Origin: Paenibacillus rhizovicinus
Lineage (GTDB): Bacteria; Bacillota; Bacilli; Paenibacillales; Paenibacillaceae
Direction of reading: 5' to 3'
DNA length: 64,000 nt
NCBI RefSeq assembly: GCF_010365285.1
Contig: NZ_CP048288.1
Location: 164,842 to 228,841 of the forward strand
Positions within the stretch are counted from its first letter, which is position 1. Every line of letters starts with the position of its first letter. Below the pieces are notes generated by a model. That model was not told where the DNA came from. It made no database searches and saw only the letters and a list, made by a program, of their open reading frames with translations. Shown here in pieces: positions 30,743-38,813 of this stretch. Position numbers and translations under genes: made by a program.

Positions 30743-31023
30743 GGTGACACCTCCCTGCATACAAACGCCTTGTATTGGATATCGACTATGGCGTGATCGG
30801 AAATCGGATACGCAAATCGAATGCAGTGACCAAGAACCTCATAATCAGTTTGCATGACGCCATTGACATAGGCGGTGACGCTGCCATTCTTCGGCGTTTT
30901 CTGCAGCCAGAACTCCCCTTGCCAGTCAGATGGCTCGAAACGATCTGCACAGCTGCATATTTCAAAGATGAACTGCGGCTCATCAAATGTGCGCTGAACA
31001 AGATACTCCTCTACGAGCTCCAT
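30733..31023 (-). CDS. Hypothetical protein with MELVxxYL start
   Basis: Encodes 96 residues beginning MELVEEYLVQRTFDEPQFIF. Beta-rich body (GSVTAYVNGVMQTDYEVLGH, AIVDIQYKAFVCREV), perhaps a small barrel. It ends PWS, overlapping the next start. The fourth gene of a run of tightly coupled MELV-type genes. Confidence 0.75.
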   Translation of the reverse strand: MELVEEYLVQRTFDEPQFIFEICSCADRFEPSDWQGEFWLQKTPKNGSVTAYVNGVMQTDYEVLGHCIRFAYPISDHAIVDIQYKAFVCREVSPWS

Positions 31024-31580
31024 TTGCGTTTCCCTCTCTGATTCTCAAAGAAGTCACGCATCCGTGGTGGCTTTGGATCCTCTTCGTCTTTTCTCCGCTC
31101 CGACCGGCTACGTGGATCACGGTAGGTATCCAAGCAAGCCATATAACACACTACCTGCTCCAAGCGTTGGGTCAACTCTTCTGGCGCAAAGTTATAATTA
31201 CAGAAGGTTATATAGTATCCGATTTCTCTATAATGGCGCATATTGTGATCATCGATCTTCTTTTGTAATTGCTTCTGCTCTTTCTCATAGCCTTTGGCTA
31301 GCTGTTCCAGGTAAGCGGACACCAGCTCTACCTTCCGTCGCTTCTTAATCTTCTTTCTCTTCTTCGGCCTGACCACGGCCTGGTGATATTGGCTAATAAA
31401 TTCTTGGGAGTACGGATTGTATGGAAAGGACCATTCCTGGACGCTAAAGTCATTCGCCGGCATAACTTTCCCTGACGTATCCATACCCATAATCATTTCT
31501 TCAAGTGTATCGGCCGTCAGCGTGCCTCTTCCAATGATTACGACCGGCTCAAAACCGTTATAGGCATTTACGAGATCCAT
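31011..31580 (-). CDS. Hypothetical protein with MELV-type motif twice
   Basis: Encodes 189 residues. It begins MDLVNAYNGFEPVVIIGRG. After a strongly basic stretch (RPKKRKKIKKRRK, about residues 72-84) it has a second copy, VELVSAYLEQLAKGYEKEQ. The second copy has GTA where a start codon would be, so it is internal. This looks like a fusion of two motif-bearing proteins. It ends in a charged, basic tail (RDFFENQRGKRKWSS). Unknown function. Confidence 0.75.
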   Translation of the reverse strand: MDLVNAYNGFEPVVIIGRGTLTADTLEEMIMGMDTSGKVMPANDFSVQEWSFPYNPYSQEFISQYHQAVVRPKKRKKIKKRRKVELVSAYLEQLAKGYEKEQKQLQKKIDDHNMRHYREIGYYITFCNYNFAPEELTQRLEQVVCYMACLDTYRDPRSRSERRKDEEDPKPPRMRDFFENQRGKRKWSS

Positions 31581-31588
31581 GGCGCCTC

Positions 31589-31789
31589 CTATGCGAATAG
31601 CTGCGGCAGTTTGCGGATTTCTTGCATGCGCAGATAGGCAGCCACCAATTCAATGGGATTCTTTATCACAGGTCGTGGTGTCGATGTAAATGTGTATTGC
31701 GTGCCATTTGTTGAGTATGTATACCGCTTCCAAGGTGTCCCTCGGTGCGGCATGTGATGTCGTTTAAAATAGGCGAGTGCAAGTTCCAT
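31589..31789 (-). CDS. Small protein with MELV-type motif at both ends
   Basis: Encodes 66 residues. It begins MELALAYFKRHHMPHRG and ends with IELVAAYLRMQEIRKLPQ, so two copies flank a short Thr/Tyr-rich linker. AAGGAGG lies 10 bases before the ATG. A protein this small with two copies could act as a connector if the motif is a docking helix; that is inference. Confidence 0.72.
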   Translation of the reverse strand: MELALAYFKRHHMPHRGTPWKRYTYSTNGTQYTFTSTPRPVIKNPIELVAAYLRMQEIRKLPQLFA

Positions 31790-31804
31790 ACTGGCATTTC
31801 CTCC

Positions 31805-32236
31805 TTAGCCCATCTGGCGAGTGATGGCTGCTTGAAGTTTCGGATAGGGATCTTCCCATCCGTCTGGCTTTTTCACTTTTCCGTCTTCCTTGTAATGCGG
31901 CTTGCCGTCTGGCCAGAGCTTGCTCATGTTGGCATGCTGCACGATGTCCATCAGCTCTTGCGGTCGGACGCCCATCTCAACAAGGGTGCCGACTGCGAAG
32001 TAGATGACATCGATCATGGCGTCAGCCTGATCAACGACATTATCGGACTCCTTGAACTCCTGGACCTCTTCTTGGATCCAGCTCATCCGCTTCTCGGTGC
32101 GATCGGCGCTCAGCATCGTCGGCTTGTCCATAGCCGGGTGATTGAAAGCCAACTGGAAGGCTCGAACCTGCTCATAGGTAAGGTCCAGTCCGTTAAGCAC
32201 GGTGCGGTCTTGATAAGCTCCTACTAATTCGCTCAT
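31805..32236 (-). CDS. MazG/HisE-like nucleotide pyrophosphohydrolase
   Basis: Encodes 143 residues. It starts MSELVGAYQDRTVLNGLDL, a variant of the MELV start. The rest matches the all-alpha NTP pyrophosphatase superfamily: RTEKRMSWIQEEVQEFKES (EExxE-type helix), then DQADAMIDVIYFAVG with the ExxD-like metal site, and YKEDGKVKKPDGWEDPYP at the end. Expected to hydrolyse (d)NTPs or modified nucleotides. AGGAGGA precedes ATG 32236. It is next to the ribonucleotide reductase genes. Confidence 0.82.
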   Translation of the reverse strand: MSELVGAYQDRTVLNGLDLTYEQVRAFQLAFNHPAMDKPTMLSADRTEKRMSWIQEEVQEFKESDNVVDQADAMIDVIYFAVGTLVEMGVRPQELMDIVQHANMSKLWPDGKPHYKEDGKVKKPDGWEDPYPKLQAAITRQMG

Positions 32237-32246
32237 AGATATCCTC

Positions 32247-33275
32247 CTACATTCGGCGCAGCTTGAGGCGCTCGTTGACTCGATCGAAATCGGCTTTGGT
32301 AATTGGCTGAACGTTGGCTTTCTTGTATACGCCCTTCTGGCTGAAGAAGTCATGCGTGATGAACTCTGCGATCTTGGACGTTGCGTTCATAACAATGACA
32401 TTGATATGTTCTTCCGGAAAATAGTCGTCGAAGCCAAGGTTCTGCATGGCACGGTTTGCGTTATAGCGTACATACGCTTTAACTTCATACGCCAGGCCGA
32501 GCTCTCCATAGATCTCTTCGGTATAAGCCATTTCAATCTCATGCAGCTCCTCAAGGAGCGCATACATGGTTTTCTTCAAGCGGCTCTGTACGTCTTCATC
32601 GAAACTTTCAAACAATTCTTGCGCAAGCAATCCGATGAAGCTCCCGTGGACGGCTTCGTCCCTCAAAATCAGGTTAATAATCTCCGCCGAATTCGTCAGC
32701 ATCGCTTGGCCATCAATCCCGCCGCCGGCCAAAAAGAGTGGCAGGAAGAAGCCGGAATAGAACAAGTAGCTTTCAAGGAAAACCGATGCCACCATGGCCA
32801 GCCAGAGATCTTCATCCGTCTTGATGCGGAGATAGATCTTTTGGATAATCCGGGCTTTCTTCTGAAGAAGCGGGTGGTTCTTGACCCAATCCTCCAGCAG
32901 CCAATCGATGTAGGAGCCGTCGGTAATGAGTGTTGTGAAAATCGTACTGTAGCTCTTGGCATGCATGTGCTCCATCATGGCCATGAATCCGGCGACGGAT
33001 TTTCGTTTGAGCTCCTTGATGTGGATGGCAAGCTGCGACATGCCGACATTCGCCTGTATAGTATCAAGGAACGTCAGACCTGCCAGGGCAAAGGCGTAAG
33101 CTTCTTGAAGCGCTTTGTCCATCTTCTTCCAAACCTTGATGTCATCGGATGGGACGAACTCGGTATCGATCCAATTCTGCCGGTTGTTTTGCTCCCAGAA
33201 CGTCTCGGTGAAATGATCGATCTTCCGGTTCCAGTTCACGGCATGTTCGATCATTTGAATATCGTTAAACGGCAC
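32247..33275 (-). CDS. nrdF: Ribonucleotide reductase class Ib beta subunit
   Basis: Encodes about 342 residues. It holds the metal-radical cofactor. Metal ligands appear in LTFLDTIQANVG (Asp), AMMEHMHAKSYSTIF (Glu and His; Tyr is the radical site), VFLESYLFYSG (Glu) and ILRDEAVHGSF (Glu and His). GTG 33275 is preferred, with AGGAG upstream and an 11-base overlap with nrdE; ATG 33254 (MIEHAVNWNRK) is the alternative. The long form from 33305 overlaps nrdE too far. Works with nrdE and nrdI. Confidence 0.9.
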   Translation of the reverse strand: MPFNDIQMIEHAVNWNRKIDHFTETFWEQNNRQNWIDTEFVPSDDIKVWKKMDKALQEAYAFALAGLTFLDTIQANVGMSQLAIHIKELKRKSVAGFMAMMEHMHAKSYSTIFTTLITDGSYIDWLLEDWVKNHPLLQKKARIIQKIYLRIKTDEDLWLAMVASVFLESYLFYSGFFLPLFLAGGGIDGQAMLTNSAEIINLILRDEAVHGSFIGLLAQELFESFDEDVQSRLKKTMYALLEELHEIEMAYTEEIYGELGLAYEVKAYVRYNANRAMQNLGFDDYFPEEHINVIVMNATSKIAEFITHDFFSQKGVYKKANVQPITKADFDRVNERLKLRRM

Positions 33276-35358
33276 AAGCTTCACACTCCTCTTTAGCCAA
33301 TTCACGGGACCGTGTGTAGTACAGGCTCTTTAGCCCCTTCTTGGCAGCGTAGACGTAATACATTGCAAGCTCGTTCGTTGGAATATCAGAGTCCACGAAA
33401 AGGATGCAGCTGATCGCTTGGTCCACATGCACCTGTGCAGCGGCCACAATATCGATCAGATTAAACATGTCCATCTTGTATGCGCTCTTGTAGGCGAAGT
33501 GATTCTGCCTGGACAGGTGCGGCATTGGATAATATGTTTTGGATTTTTCATAAGCCCGTGTCTCCACCTGGTCTGTAATTGGCATAAACCCTTGGGTACT
33601 GTTTTGGATATAGGAAATACTTTGGGTCGGCGCCCCGGCAAGACGGTAGCTATGGTAGATACCGTGCTTAATGACTTCGCCCTTCAGCCATGTCCAATCT
33701 TCTGGTCCCGGCAGTCGCTGCGATCCGAACAGCGCTTTGACACGGTCCGTCGTTGGGCGGTAATCCGTTGTCAGGTAATGATCGAAGTAGCTGCCGTCAG
33801 CGTAGTCACTTTTCTCAAACCCTTCGAATGTCTCGCCAAGTTCGATTGCGATCTCCATGGAGCGCTTCAAACTGTAATAGTTCATGGCATTGTAGAAGGC
33901 CGTAACGAATTCCAGTGCATAGTTGCTCTCATAACCAATCAGCTGGCTGGCCAGATAGCCGTGCAGGTTCATAAGTCCAAGACCAACGCTGTGCATTTCA
34001 CGATTTGCTTTCGCTACACCAGGAGCGTTCTTGACGTTCGAGAGGCGTACCACGTCGGTCAACATATCCATGCCGTCGTAAACCGACTCTTCGATCGCTT
34101 CGTCAATCATGACGTTGTAGGCATTCAAGGAGCCGAGGACGCAGTTAATGTCTCTGCGGATCGTATGCTTCTTGCCCCAGTCATTGATCTCTGACACTTC
34201 GATCAGCTGCATGATCTCTGTGCAGAGATTCGAGAACGAGACATTACCGAGATTACGAAGCGGGTGGAACTTATTCGCATTCGTTTGATACATGAGATAC
34301 GGGTAGCCTGTTTCGACCTGCTGCTTGGCGATTTCGTTCAGATAATCGACCGTGTCCTTCGGTTCGCTTTTCCGGATGTTCTCATTGGCCACCAAATCGT
34401 AGTACATCTTGTCGAAGTCCACGTCGGTCATTTGGATGCCGTACTCTTTCTTGATATCGTAAGGGCTGAATTGATAGAAGTCTTCGCCACGTTCAGCAAG
34501 CTCAAAGAAGATGTGCGGCACGACAAGTCCTGTCGAAAGTTTCTTCAGGCGAATCTTCTCATCGGCGTTATGCTTCTTGGAATGCAAGAGCATGTCAGCG
34601 TCCAGGTGGAAGATGGACACGTAGCCCGCCCCGCTGCCGTTACGCTGCCCCATTTGATCCCAGGCGGAGAAAGTATCCTCCATGAGCTTGGCGACGACCA
34701 TGATGCCCTTTGCGGCGCCCTCGTAGCCTTGGATCGGATCGGACATGGCCCGGAGATTCGAGAGATTGACGGACACTCCACCGCCGACCTTGGAAAGCTG
34801 TCCGCAGCAGTTGAGCACGTAGTTGATACTGTTGAGCGAATCATCAGCGATCAGCAAGAAGCAAGACACCAGCTCGCCTCTGCGGGCACGGCCAGCGTTC
34901 ATGTAAGAAGGCGTCGCCGGCTGGTAACGCTGCTTCATGAGCGTCGCAATATAGCGGCGAGCACGATCCATGCGGCCGGCTGCGTAATACAGCGCCACGA
35001 TCGTGTTATGATCCTCGTAGGTCTCAAGATATTGCTGCTTGTTATTGGTCATCAGTGCATAGTCCTGATAGAACTTGCTGATCGCCATAAAGCTCTTGAA
35101 GCCGAAATTGAAAGAGCGAGCAAGGTTGTGGATCTCTAAGATATCCTCCATGCTGTATTCCTTCAGCAGCTGCTTGTAATAATATTTGTGCCTGACCAGC
35201 CACTTGAAGCGTTGCTCCGGCGTTTTGAATTTCTTCATTTTCGAATTCACTTCGGCCTGGAACTTCCATATCGCATCTTGATCATGCTCCAGTTGATAAA
35301 AGCCGTCTTCGTGCTTTTGCAGAATCATGTTATTCGATTCGATGTAACTCAAGATCAC
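33265..35358 (-). CDS. nrdE: Ribonucleotide reductase class Ib alpha subunit
   Basis: Encodes 697 residues. It converts ribonucleoside diphosphates to deoxy forms. Typical NrdE segments are YQPATPSYMNAGRARRGEL, LVSCFLLIADDSL (redox Cys), FSNLCTEI (NxCxE active site), and the C-terminal CEACAV (thiol relay). As in class Ib there is no N-terminal ATP cone. GTG 35358 follows GGAG with 7 bases of spacing and overlaps nrdI by 29 bases. No intron or intein is seen. Confidence 0.93.
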   Translation of the reverse strand: MILSYIESNNMILQKHEDGFYQLEHDQDAIWKFQAEVNSKMKKFKTPEQRFKWLVRHKYYYKQLLKEYSMEDILEIHNLARSFNFGFKSFMAISKFYQDYALMTNNKQQYLETYEDHNTIVALYYAAGRMDRARRYIATLMKQRYQPATPSYMNAGRARRGELVSCFLLIADDSLNSINYVLNCCGQLSKVGGGVSVNLSNLRAMSDPIQGYEGAAKGIMVVAKLMEDTFSAWDQMGQRNGSGAGYVSIFHLDADMLLHSKKHNADEKIRLKKLSTGLVVPHIFFELAERGEDFYQFSPYDIKKEYGIQMTDVDFDKMYYDLVANENIRKSEPKDTVDYLNEIAKQQVETGYPYLMYQTNANKFHPLRNLGNVSFSNLCTEIMQLIEVSEINDWGKKHTIRRDINCVLGSLNAYNVMIDEAIEESVYDGMDMLTDVVRLSNVKNAPGVAKANREMHSVGLGLMNLHGYLASQLIGYESNYALEFVTAFYNAMNYYSLKRSMEIAIELGETFEGFEKSDYADGSYFDHYLTTDYRPTTDRVKALFGSQRLPGPEDWTWLKGEVIKHGIYHSYRLAGAPTQSISYIQNSTQGFMPITDQVETRAYEKSKTYYPMPHLSRQNHFAYKSAYKMDMFNLIDIVAAAQVHVDQAISCILFVDSDIPTNELAMYYVYAAKKGLKSLYYTRSRELAKEECEACAV

Positions 35359-35692
35359 TCACCCTCTCCAAAAATTTTTCTACATCACTTGGACTACCGG
35401 CAAGCTCAAATCGATGGAGAACCGGCACATGGTAGCGGGCAGCAATGACATCCGCTGCATGTGCGAATTTCGGCCAGTTCCGACTCCCACTAGCCGCAAT
35501 GCCTCGCAGCATGCTGCGATTGCGATCAAGGAATCGCAGCATGTCCTCCGGGGCTTCTCCAAAGCCACATGTATATGTGACTGCCACAAAGGGTTCGTCG
35601 ATGATTAATCCATCTTCGATTTCCCTTATCGGCAGTCCGAGCTTATTGACAAACCGCCTCACCTTTCCGGTGAAACTGTTAAAGACAACCAT
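35330..35692 (-). CDS. nrdI: Flavodoxin-like NrdI
   Basis: Encodes 120 residues. It activates the manganese cofactor of NrdF. VVFNSFTGKVRRFVNKL is the FMN phosphate loop, and FVAVTYTCGFGEAPEDML and IAASGSRNWPKFA are the flavin-binding loops of NrdI. ATG 35692 follows GGAGGGTGG. It is the first gene of the nrdIEF operon directly behind the operator at 35709. Confidence 0.9.
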   Translation of the reverse strand: MVVFNSFTGKVRRFVNKLGLPIREIEDGLIIDEPFVAVTYTCGFGEAPEDMLRFLDRNRSMLRGIAASGSRNWPKFAHAADVIAARYHVPVLHRFELAGSPSDVEKFLERVSDLELHRIE

Positions 35693-35708
35693 CACGAAAC
35701 CACCCTCC

Positions 35709-35737
35709 GTGTAATGCGTTACACTAAAACAATGGTA
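35709..35737 (-). promoter_or_regulatory. nrdIEF operator and weak promoter
   Basis: GTGTAATGCGTTACAC (35709-35724) differs from the perfect palindrome at one central base. On the minus strand TACCAT (35732-35737) lies 8 bases upstream, the same position as the -10 boxes at 19.3, 25.6 and 27.8 kb, but it is a poor match. It does not resemble the NrdR box. Confidence 0.6.
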
Positions 35738-35784
35738 ACTTTCATTTTAGAATAGAAAGAAAGAATATTCAAGCTATTGACAAA

Positions 35785-35814
35785 TTAAAAACCCCAACAC
35801 TCAAGATGTTGGGG
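35785..35814 (-). terminator. Rho-independent terminator upstream of nrdIEF
   Basis: CCCCAACA-(7-base loop)-TGTTGGGG followed on the minus strand by TTTTTAATTTG. It ends the transcript of the 35.8-kb gene before the nrd promoter. Confidence 0.88.
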
Positions 35815-35831
35815 TTATGGTTATGAGTCCT

Positions 35832-36110
35832 CTACGAGTTCGTGTTGCCGATTCTTGGTTGGCCGGTCGGGCCTTCGTTGGCCTTCATAGCATCAAGAAC
35901 GACGTAGCTGGATTTCTGTAGAACTGCGGCCGCCCCCAAGTGCTCGATAATTGCCTGGTTGTTCCGGACGACGAGCTTGGCTTGAGGTGACGGATCATTG
36001 ATGATCTTGTTGATCTTATGAGCCACTTCATTGCAGAGCTGGTCCAGCACATCCTCGAGCTTCAATCCTTCCGGATTTTCTGCCCCCATTAAGATTGGCT
36101 TCACCGTCAT
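35832..36110 (-). CDS. Hypothetical protein
   Basis: Encodes about 92 residues (MTVKPILMGAENPEGLKLED). GAGGTG abuts ATG 36110, so GTG 36104 (spacing 6) may be the true start. Helical, with a VLDQLCNEVAHKINKII core and an ELGAAAVLQKS-like segment. It is the last gene of its operon, followed by a terminator. Unknown function. Confidence 0.7.
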   Translation of the reverse strand: MTVKPILMGAENPEGLKLEDVLDQLCNEVAHKINKIINDPSPQAKLVVRNNQAIIEHLGAAAVLQKSSYVVLDAMKANEGPTGQPRIGNTNS

Positions 36111-36114
36111 CACC

Positions 36115-36600
36115 TCACAGAGCCACTTCGATAAAGTCGAAGCGCACAAGTTGATTGGCAAGACCGACGATGAATCCAGGCTGGCCCATCTTCGGCTCCA
36201 GCGACTTGGACGGCGACTTTGGACCTTCATGGCCTTCAATCATTTGCACAAGCGCATCGACCATCTGCGAGTTCAGGCCGTCGCCGAATTGGCGTACCAC
36301 GGTGGCAGCGGTAATCGGGTGCAGGTATTTCATGTCTTCCGGCAGCGAGTTGAGCGCAATATCCTGGAACAGGATGGCGCACAAGATCATGTCTCGGAAC
36401 GGGCCGCCGGTTCCTTCCTTGGCGAGCAGCATGTTCACGATCTTGAATACTTTTTTGGTATAGTTTACGAGTTGCTCGTCCTGGTAAAAGGATGGCTGCG
36501 CATTACCAATCACGTTCTCAGCAAGCACCTTGATATCTGCAGAGATGATTAGCTCCAGCTCCGGTCGAAAGATTAAATGCGCTTCATTGACTTGTATCAT
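36115..36600 (-). CDS. Hypothetical protein, possible degenerate HD domain
   Basis: Encodes 161 residues. ATG 36600 follows AAAGGGGA. The spacing of ILCAILFQDIALNSLP, YLHPITAATVVRQFG and VQMIEGHEGPKSPS recalls HD-type phosphohydrolases (HDxxK, HP, then HHE). The first HD pair is FQD, so metal binding would be broken. It could be a fold relic with a binding role. The resemblance is by eye only. Confidence 0.62.
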   Translation of the reverse strand: MIQVNEAHLIFRPELELIISADIKVLAENVIGNAQPSFYQDEQLVNYTKKVFKIVNMLLAKEGTGGPFRDMILCAILFQDIALNSLPEDMKYLHPITAATVVRQFGDGLNSQMVDALVQMIEGHEGPKSPSKSLEPKMGQPGFIVGLANQLVRFDFIEVAL

Positions 36601-36604
36601 AGCT

Positions 36605-36850
36605 TTATTGTCCCCTTTGTTTGTTGACTTCTTCTTGATAGCAGCTAACATGGCATTTGTTCGCAATCTCCAAATCTAAGTACCTCATCCAAGCCCCGTT
36701 GTTTCCCGGCGGGGACTTGCTGCTTGGCTCCTTTACATTACGGCCGCAGAGCCGGCAGTACACCGGCGCATCCACGGCTTGTAATGTTTGCTGCATGGCG
36801 ATCTGCGTGAAGCTCATTTGACCAAAGCTCTTGTTCTTTGCCATGATCAC
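36605..36850 (-). CDS. Zinc-finger-like small protein
   Basis: Encodes 81 residues. The GTG at 36850 overlaps the previous stop (GTGA); ATG 36844 gives 79 residues. YCRLCGRNVKEP and CHVSCYQEEVNK form a likely treble-clef-type zinc site with an HxxC second half. Possibly DNA-binding. Unknown role. Confidence 0.7.
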   Translation of the reverse strand: MIMAKNKSFGQMSFTQIAMQQTLQAVDAPVYCRLCGRNVKEPSSKSPPGNNGAWMRYLDLEIANKCHVSCYQEEVNKQRGQ

Positions 36851-37461
36851 ATCGGCTCCTCGGGCCCATCCATCCAGATGGCATTAACACCAGACTTGGT
36901 TGGTTTGATGTCCGTCAGTTTCCGCTTGCCCTGTCCTACTCCGTCAATGAAGTAATCAAACTGATTTCCAATAAACGGGCGCATAGGTTCGAAATCGATC
37001 TTGTCGGCCGCCTCGTCGTATCGGATCATTGTGCCGTCCGGCAGTTTGATCTTCTCGATAAAGCCCTTGTTCTCTTCCACATGCTTGTAGTGGACCTCGA
37101 ACCTACCGGCGTCCAGATCGATTCGCTCCCGGCGGATCATCATATTCAGAGCCTGCTCGGTATGCAGTTCCCGCTTACAGAGGCTGCCCTCTTGCGTCAG
37201 GACGCACGATCGGCATGCCATATGCGAAGAGTCATACGAGCGGCACTTGTAGCAGATAGGGCATTCCTGGAAGGCCGAGCAGACGCCATGCACTTTATGC
37301 CTCGGCATATTGAGCGGATCCCCGGTACTCAAGTTTACTCTCTTTCCTGGATTGATCTTCAGGCTCTTGCGCTGTTCTTCCTCTTTGTATTCTTCCACCA
37401 GGTCCTGACGCTTGCTGCGGGTCAGTCCCTTTTCATAAAAGCGAGTCTCGTCAAAGGCCAT
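36847..37461 (-). CDS. Cys-rich hypothetical protein
   Basis: Encodes 204 residues. Residues about 60-95 have many cysteines: GVCSAFQECPICYKCRSYD then MACRSCVLTQEGSLCKRE. That is enough for two metal sites. The C-terminal half is a beta-rich domain with KLPDGTMIRYDEAADKIDF. The N-terminus (SKRQDLVEEYKEEEQRK) is a charged helix. No family assigned. Confidence 0.74.
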   Translation of the reverse strand: MAFDETRFYEKGLTRSKRQDLVEEYKEEEQRKSLKINPGKRVNLSTGDPLNMPRHKVHGVCSAFQECPICYKCRSYDSSHMACRSCVLTQEGSLCKRELHTEQALNMMIRRERIDLDAGRFEVHYKHVEENKGFIEKIKLPDGTMIRYDEAADKIDFEPMRPFIGNQFDYFIDGVGQGKRKLTDIKPTKSGVNAIWMDGPEEPM

Positions 37462-37473
37462 GTTGCATTCTCC

Positions 37474-37818
37474 TTACGCAATATCGTTATCAAAGCCAAG
37501 GTCGATCAGATCTTTAAGCGTCAGCGTGAGCTTGCGATCTTTGTTCGGATCTTTCTCCGCTTCCTCCAGTTTTATCTCCAGCTTTTTGTTTTCAGAATCG
37601 AGCTCGTCCATCTTGGCCGTCTTCTCCCGGATCTCGTTGACGACCTCAACCATGCGGCCTGTCGGTGGCTCACCTTTGATCTTTGGCAGCGAATTGTATT
37701 CCTGGTTCAGCTTGCCGAGCTGCGTGGATAGGCTCTTCATCTCCATCTTGTTCATGGAGATTTTGTTGCTCATTTGCTCCTCGATCTCAGCGAGGGTTTT
37801 GGATGGTCCGATTAACAT
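37474..37818 (-). CDS. Coiled-coil hypothetical protein
   Basis: Encodes 114 residues from ATG 37818; TTG 37824 is possible. AGAGGAG lies upstream. Long heptad helix (LAEIEEQMSNKISMNKMEMK, DELDSENKKLEIKLEEAEK). Sits downstream of structural genes, so a chaperone or scaffold-like role is possible. A palindrome copy lies just upstream at 37845. Confidence 0.7.
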   Translation of the reverse strand: MLIGPSKTLAEIEEQMSNKISMNKMEMKSLSTQLGKLNQEYNSLPKIKGEPPTGRMVEVVNEIREKTAKMDELDSENKKLEIKLEEAEKDPNKDRKLTLTLKDLIDLGFDNDIA

Positions 37819-37838
37819 GATCAATTCACTCCTCTTTC

Positions 37839-38810
37839 TTATTTGTAATACGTTACGTTAAAGTTGTCGATTAAGGTTTCAACAGCACCACTGGAAGTGT
37901 TGGCCCCTTCAAAGGTCAAGGTTTGTACCGAGAACGATGGATCGTAGGTGGTCGTCAGCTCGGTTTCATTGTAACGAACCTTCAGCGTCCCATTGCCGTC
38001 ACCTTCTACCACCAAACGTGAAGGAGACAAGAAGAAGGTGCCGTCGTGCAGCTTGGTCAGATCAATCGGCAGGTTGTACTGCTTTGAGCTGTCTTTGCCA
38101 TTCACCGAGAAAATGATGTAGTTTTGGGTGACATAGACGGTGCCGACGCCACTGGCATGAAGCATGAACAGCGTCTCGGTCATGTCGCTCACGGACTTCG
38201 GCGCTAAGTATACGTCAATGACGAAACGGCTATGATCCGGAATCGGCTCCGGAAGCGTCTGCTTGAAGTCCTGCAGATCGTAATACTTCTTGGCCGGCTC
38301 ATAGATGGCCGTGCTGCTTTCAAAGCCTGGCGGATACTCGAACGTATCGAACGTCGCTGCCAAAAGCGTTTGCTGCACGACCGGAGGGACATACGATTGC
38401 TCCAGGCGGGCCAGGTTATTCCCCTTGAGCCCGGCATCATAAATCGGGCTGATTTGGGTGATATCCAGGCCAAGCGGATTGATGTTGGCCGTACTCGAGA
38501 TCAGTCCGATCACCATGCTCTCTGCTGTGTTCTTGTTGTTCTTCGCCTCGAAGACCCATTTCTGGTGCGGCGCAAACCGGGTGCGGAGAAAGTCGATGTC
38601 ATGCTTCGTATCGCCTTCTACTGGCGCATCGAAGTTGAAGGTGCCAAGCTTAAATTCGGACTTCTTCACGGCGTTATTCATAATCTCGGAGATCTTCATG
38701 TTGAAGATCAGCTCGATCTTGGTATTGTTCTTGACGTTGTAGCTGAGAACTTCGAACAGGCATTCAAGCCGGTGCGTCTTTTCCGTGTCGAAATAATATG
38801 AGAATAGCAT
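37839..38810 (-). CDS. Structural protein, LamG/fibre-like
   Basis: Encodes 323 residues. The C-terminal half (FVIDVYLAPKSVSDMTETLF, FSVNGKDSSKQYNLPIDL, LVVEGDGNGTLKVRYNETEL) is rich in beta strands spaced like a concanavalin/LamG sandwich. The N-terminal half has no recognised domain. Likely a virion appendage protein. Its last codons form GTAACGTATTAC, which matches the phage palindrome. Confidence 0.65.
   Translation of the reverse strand: MLFSYYFDTEKTHRLECLFEVLSYNVKNNTKIELIFNMKISEIMNNAVKKSEFKLGTFNFDAPVEGDTKHDIDFLRTRFAPHQKWVFEAKNNKNTAESMVIGLISSTANINPLGLDITQISPIYDAGLKGNNLARLEQSYVPPVVQQTLLAATFDTFEYPPGFESSTAIYEPAKKYYDLQDFKQTLPEPIPDHSRFVIDVYLAPKSVSDMTETLFMLHASGVGTVYVTQNYIIFSVNGKDSSKQYNLPIDLTKLHDGTFFLSPSRLVVEGDGNGTLKVRYNETELTTTYDPSFSVQTLTFEGANTSSGAVETLIDNFNVTYYK
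37845..37856 (-). promoter_or_regulatory. Palindrome copy at gene end
   Basis: GTAATACGTTAC lies within the last codons of the structural gene and about 27 bases before the next gene's start. The half-sites match the repeated operator. No good -10 was found, so it may be coincidental. Confidence 0.35.
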
Positions 38811-38813
38811 CGA

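Noticed and set aside
32352..33296. Long plus-strand frame opposite nrdF
   Set aside because: Shadow of the nrdF codons; nrdF has all family motifs.
35709..35724. NrdR box at the nrdIEF operon
   Set aside because: The NrdR consensus is ACACTATATATTGTGT-like; this palindrome has inverted ends and also occurs at operons unrelated to nucleotide reduction.
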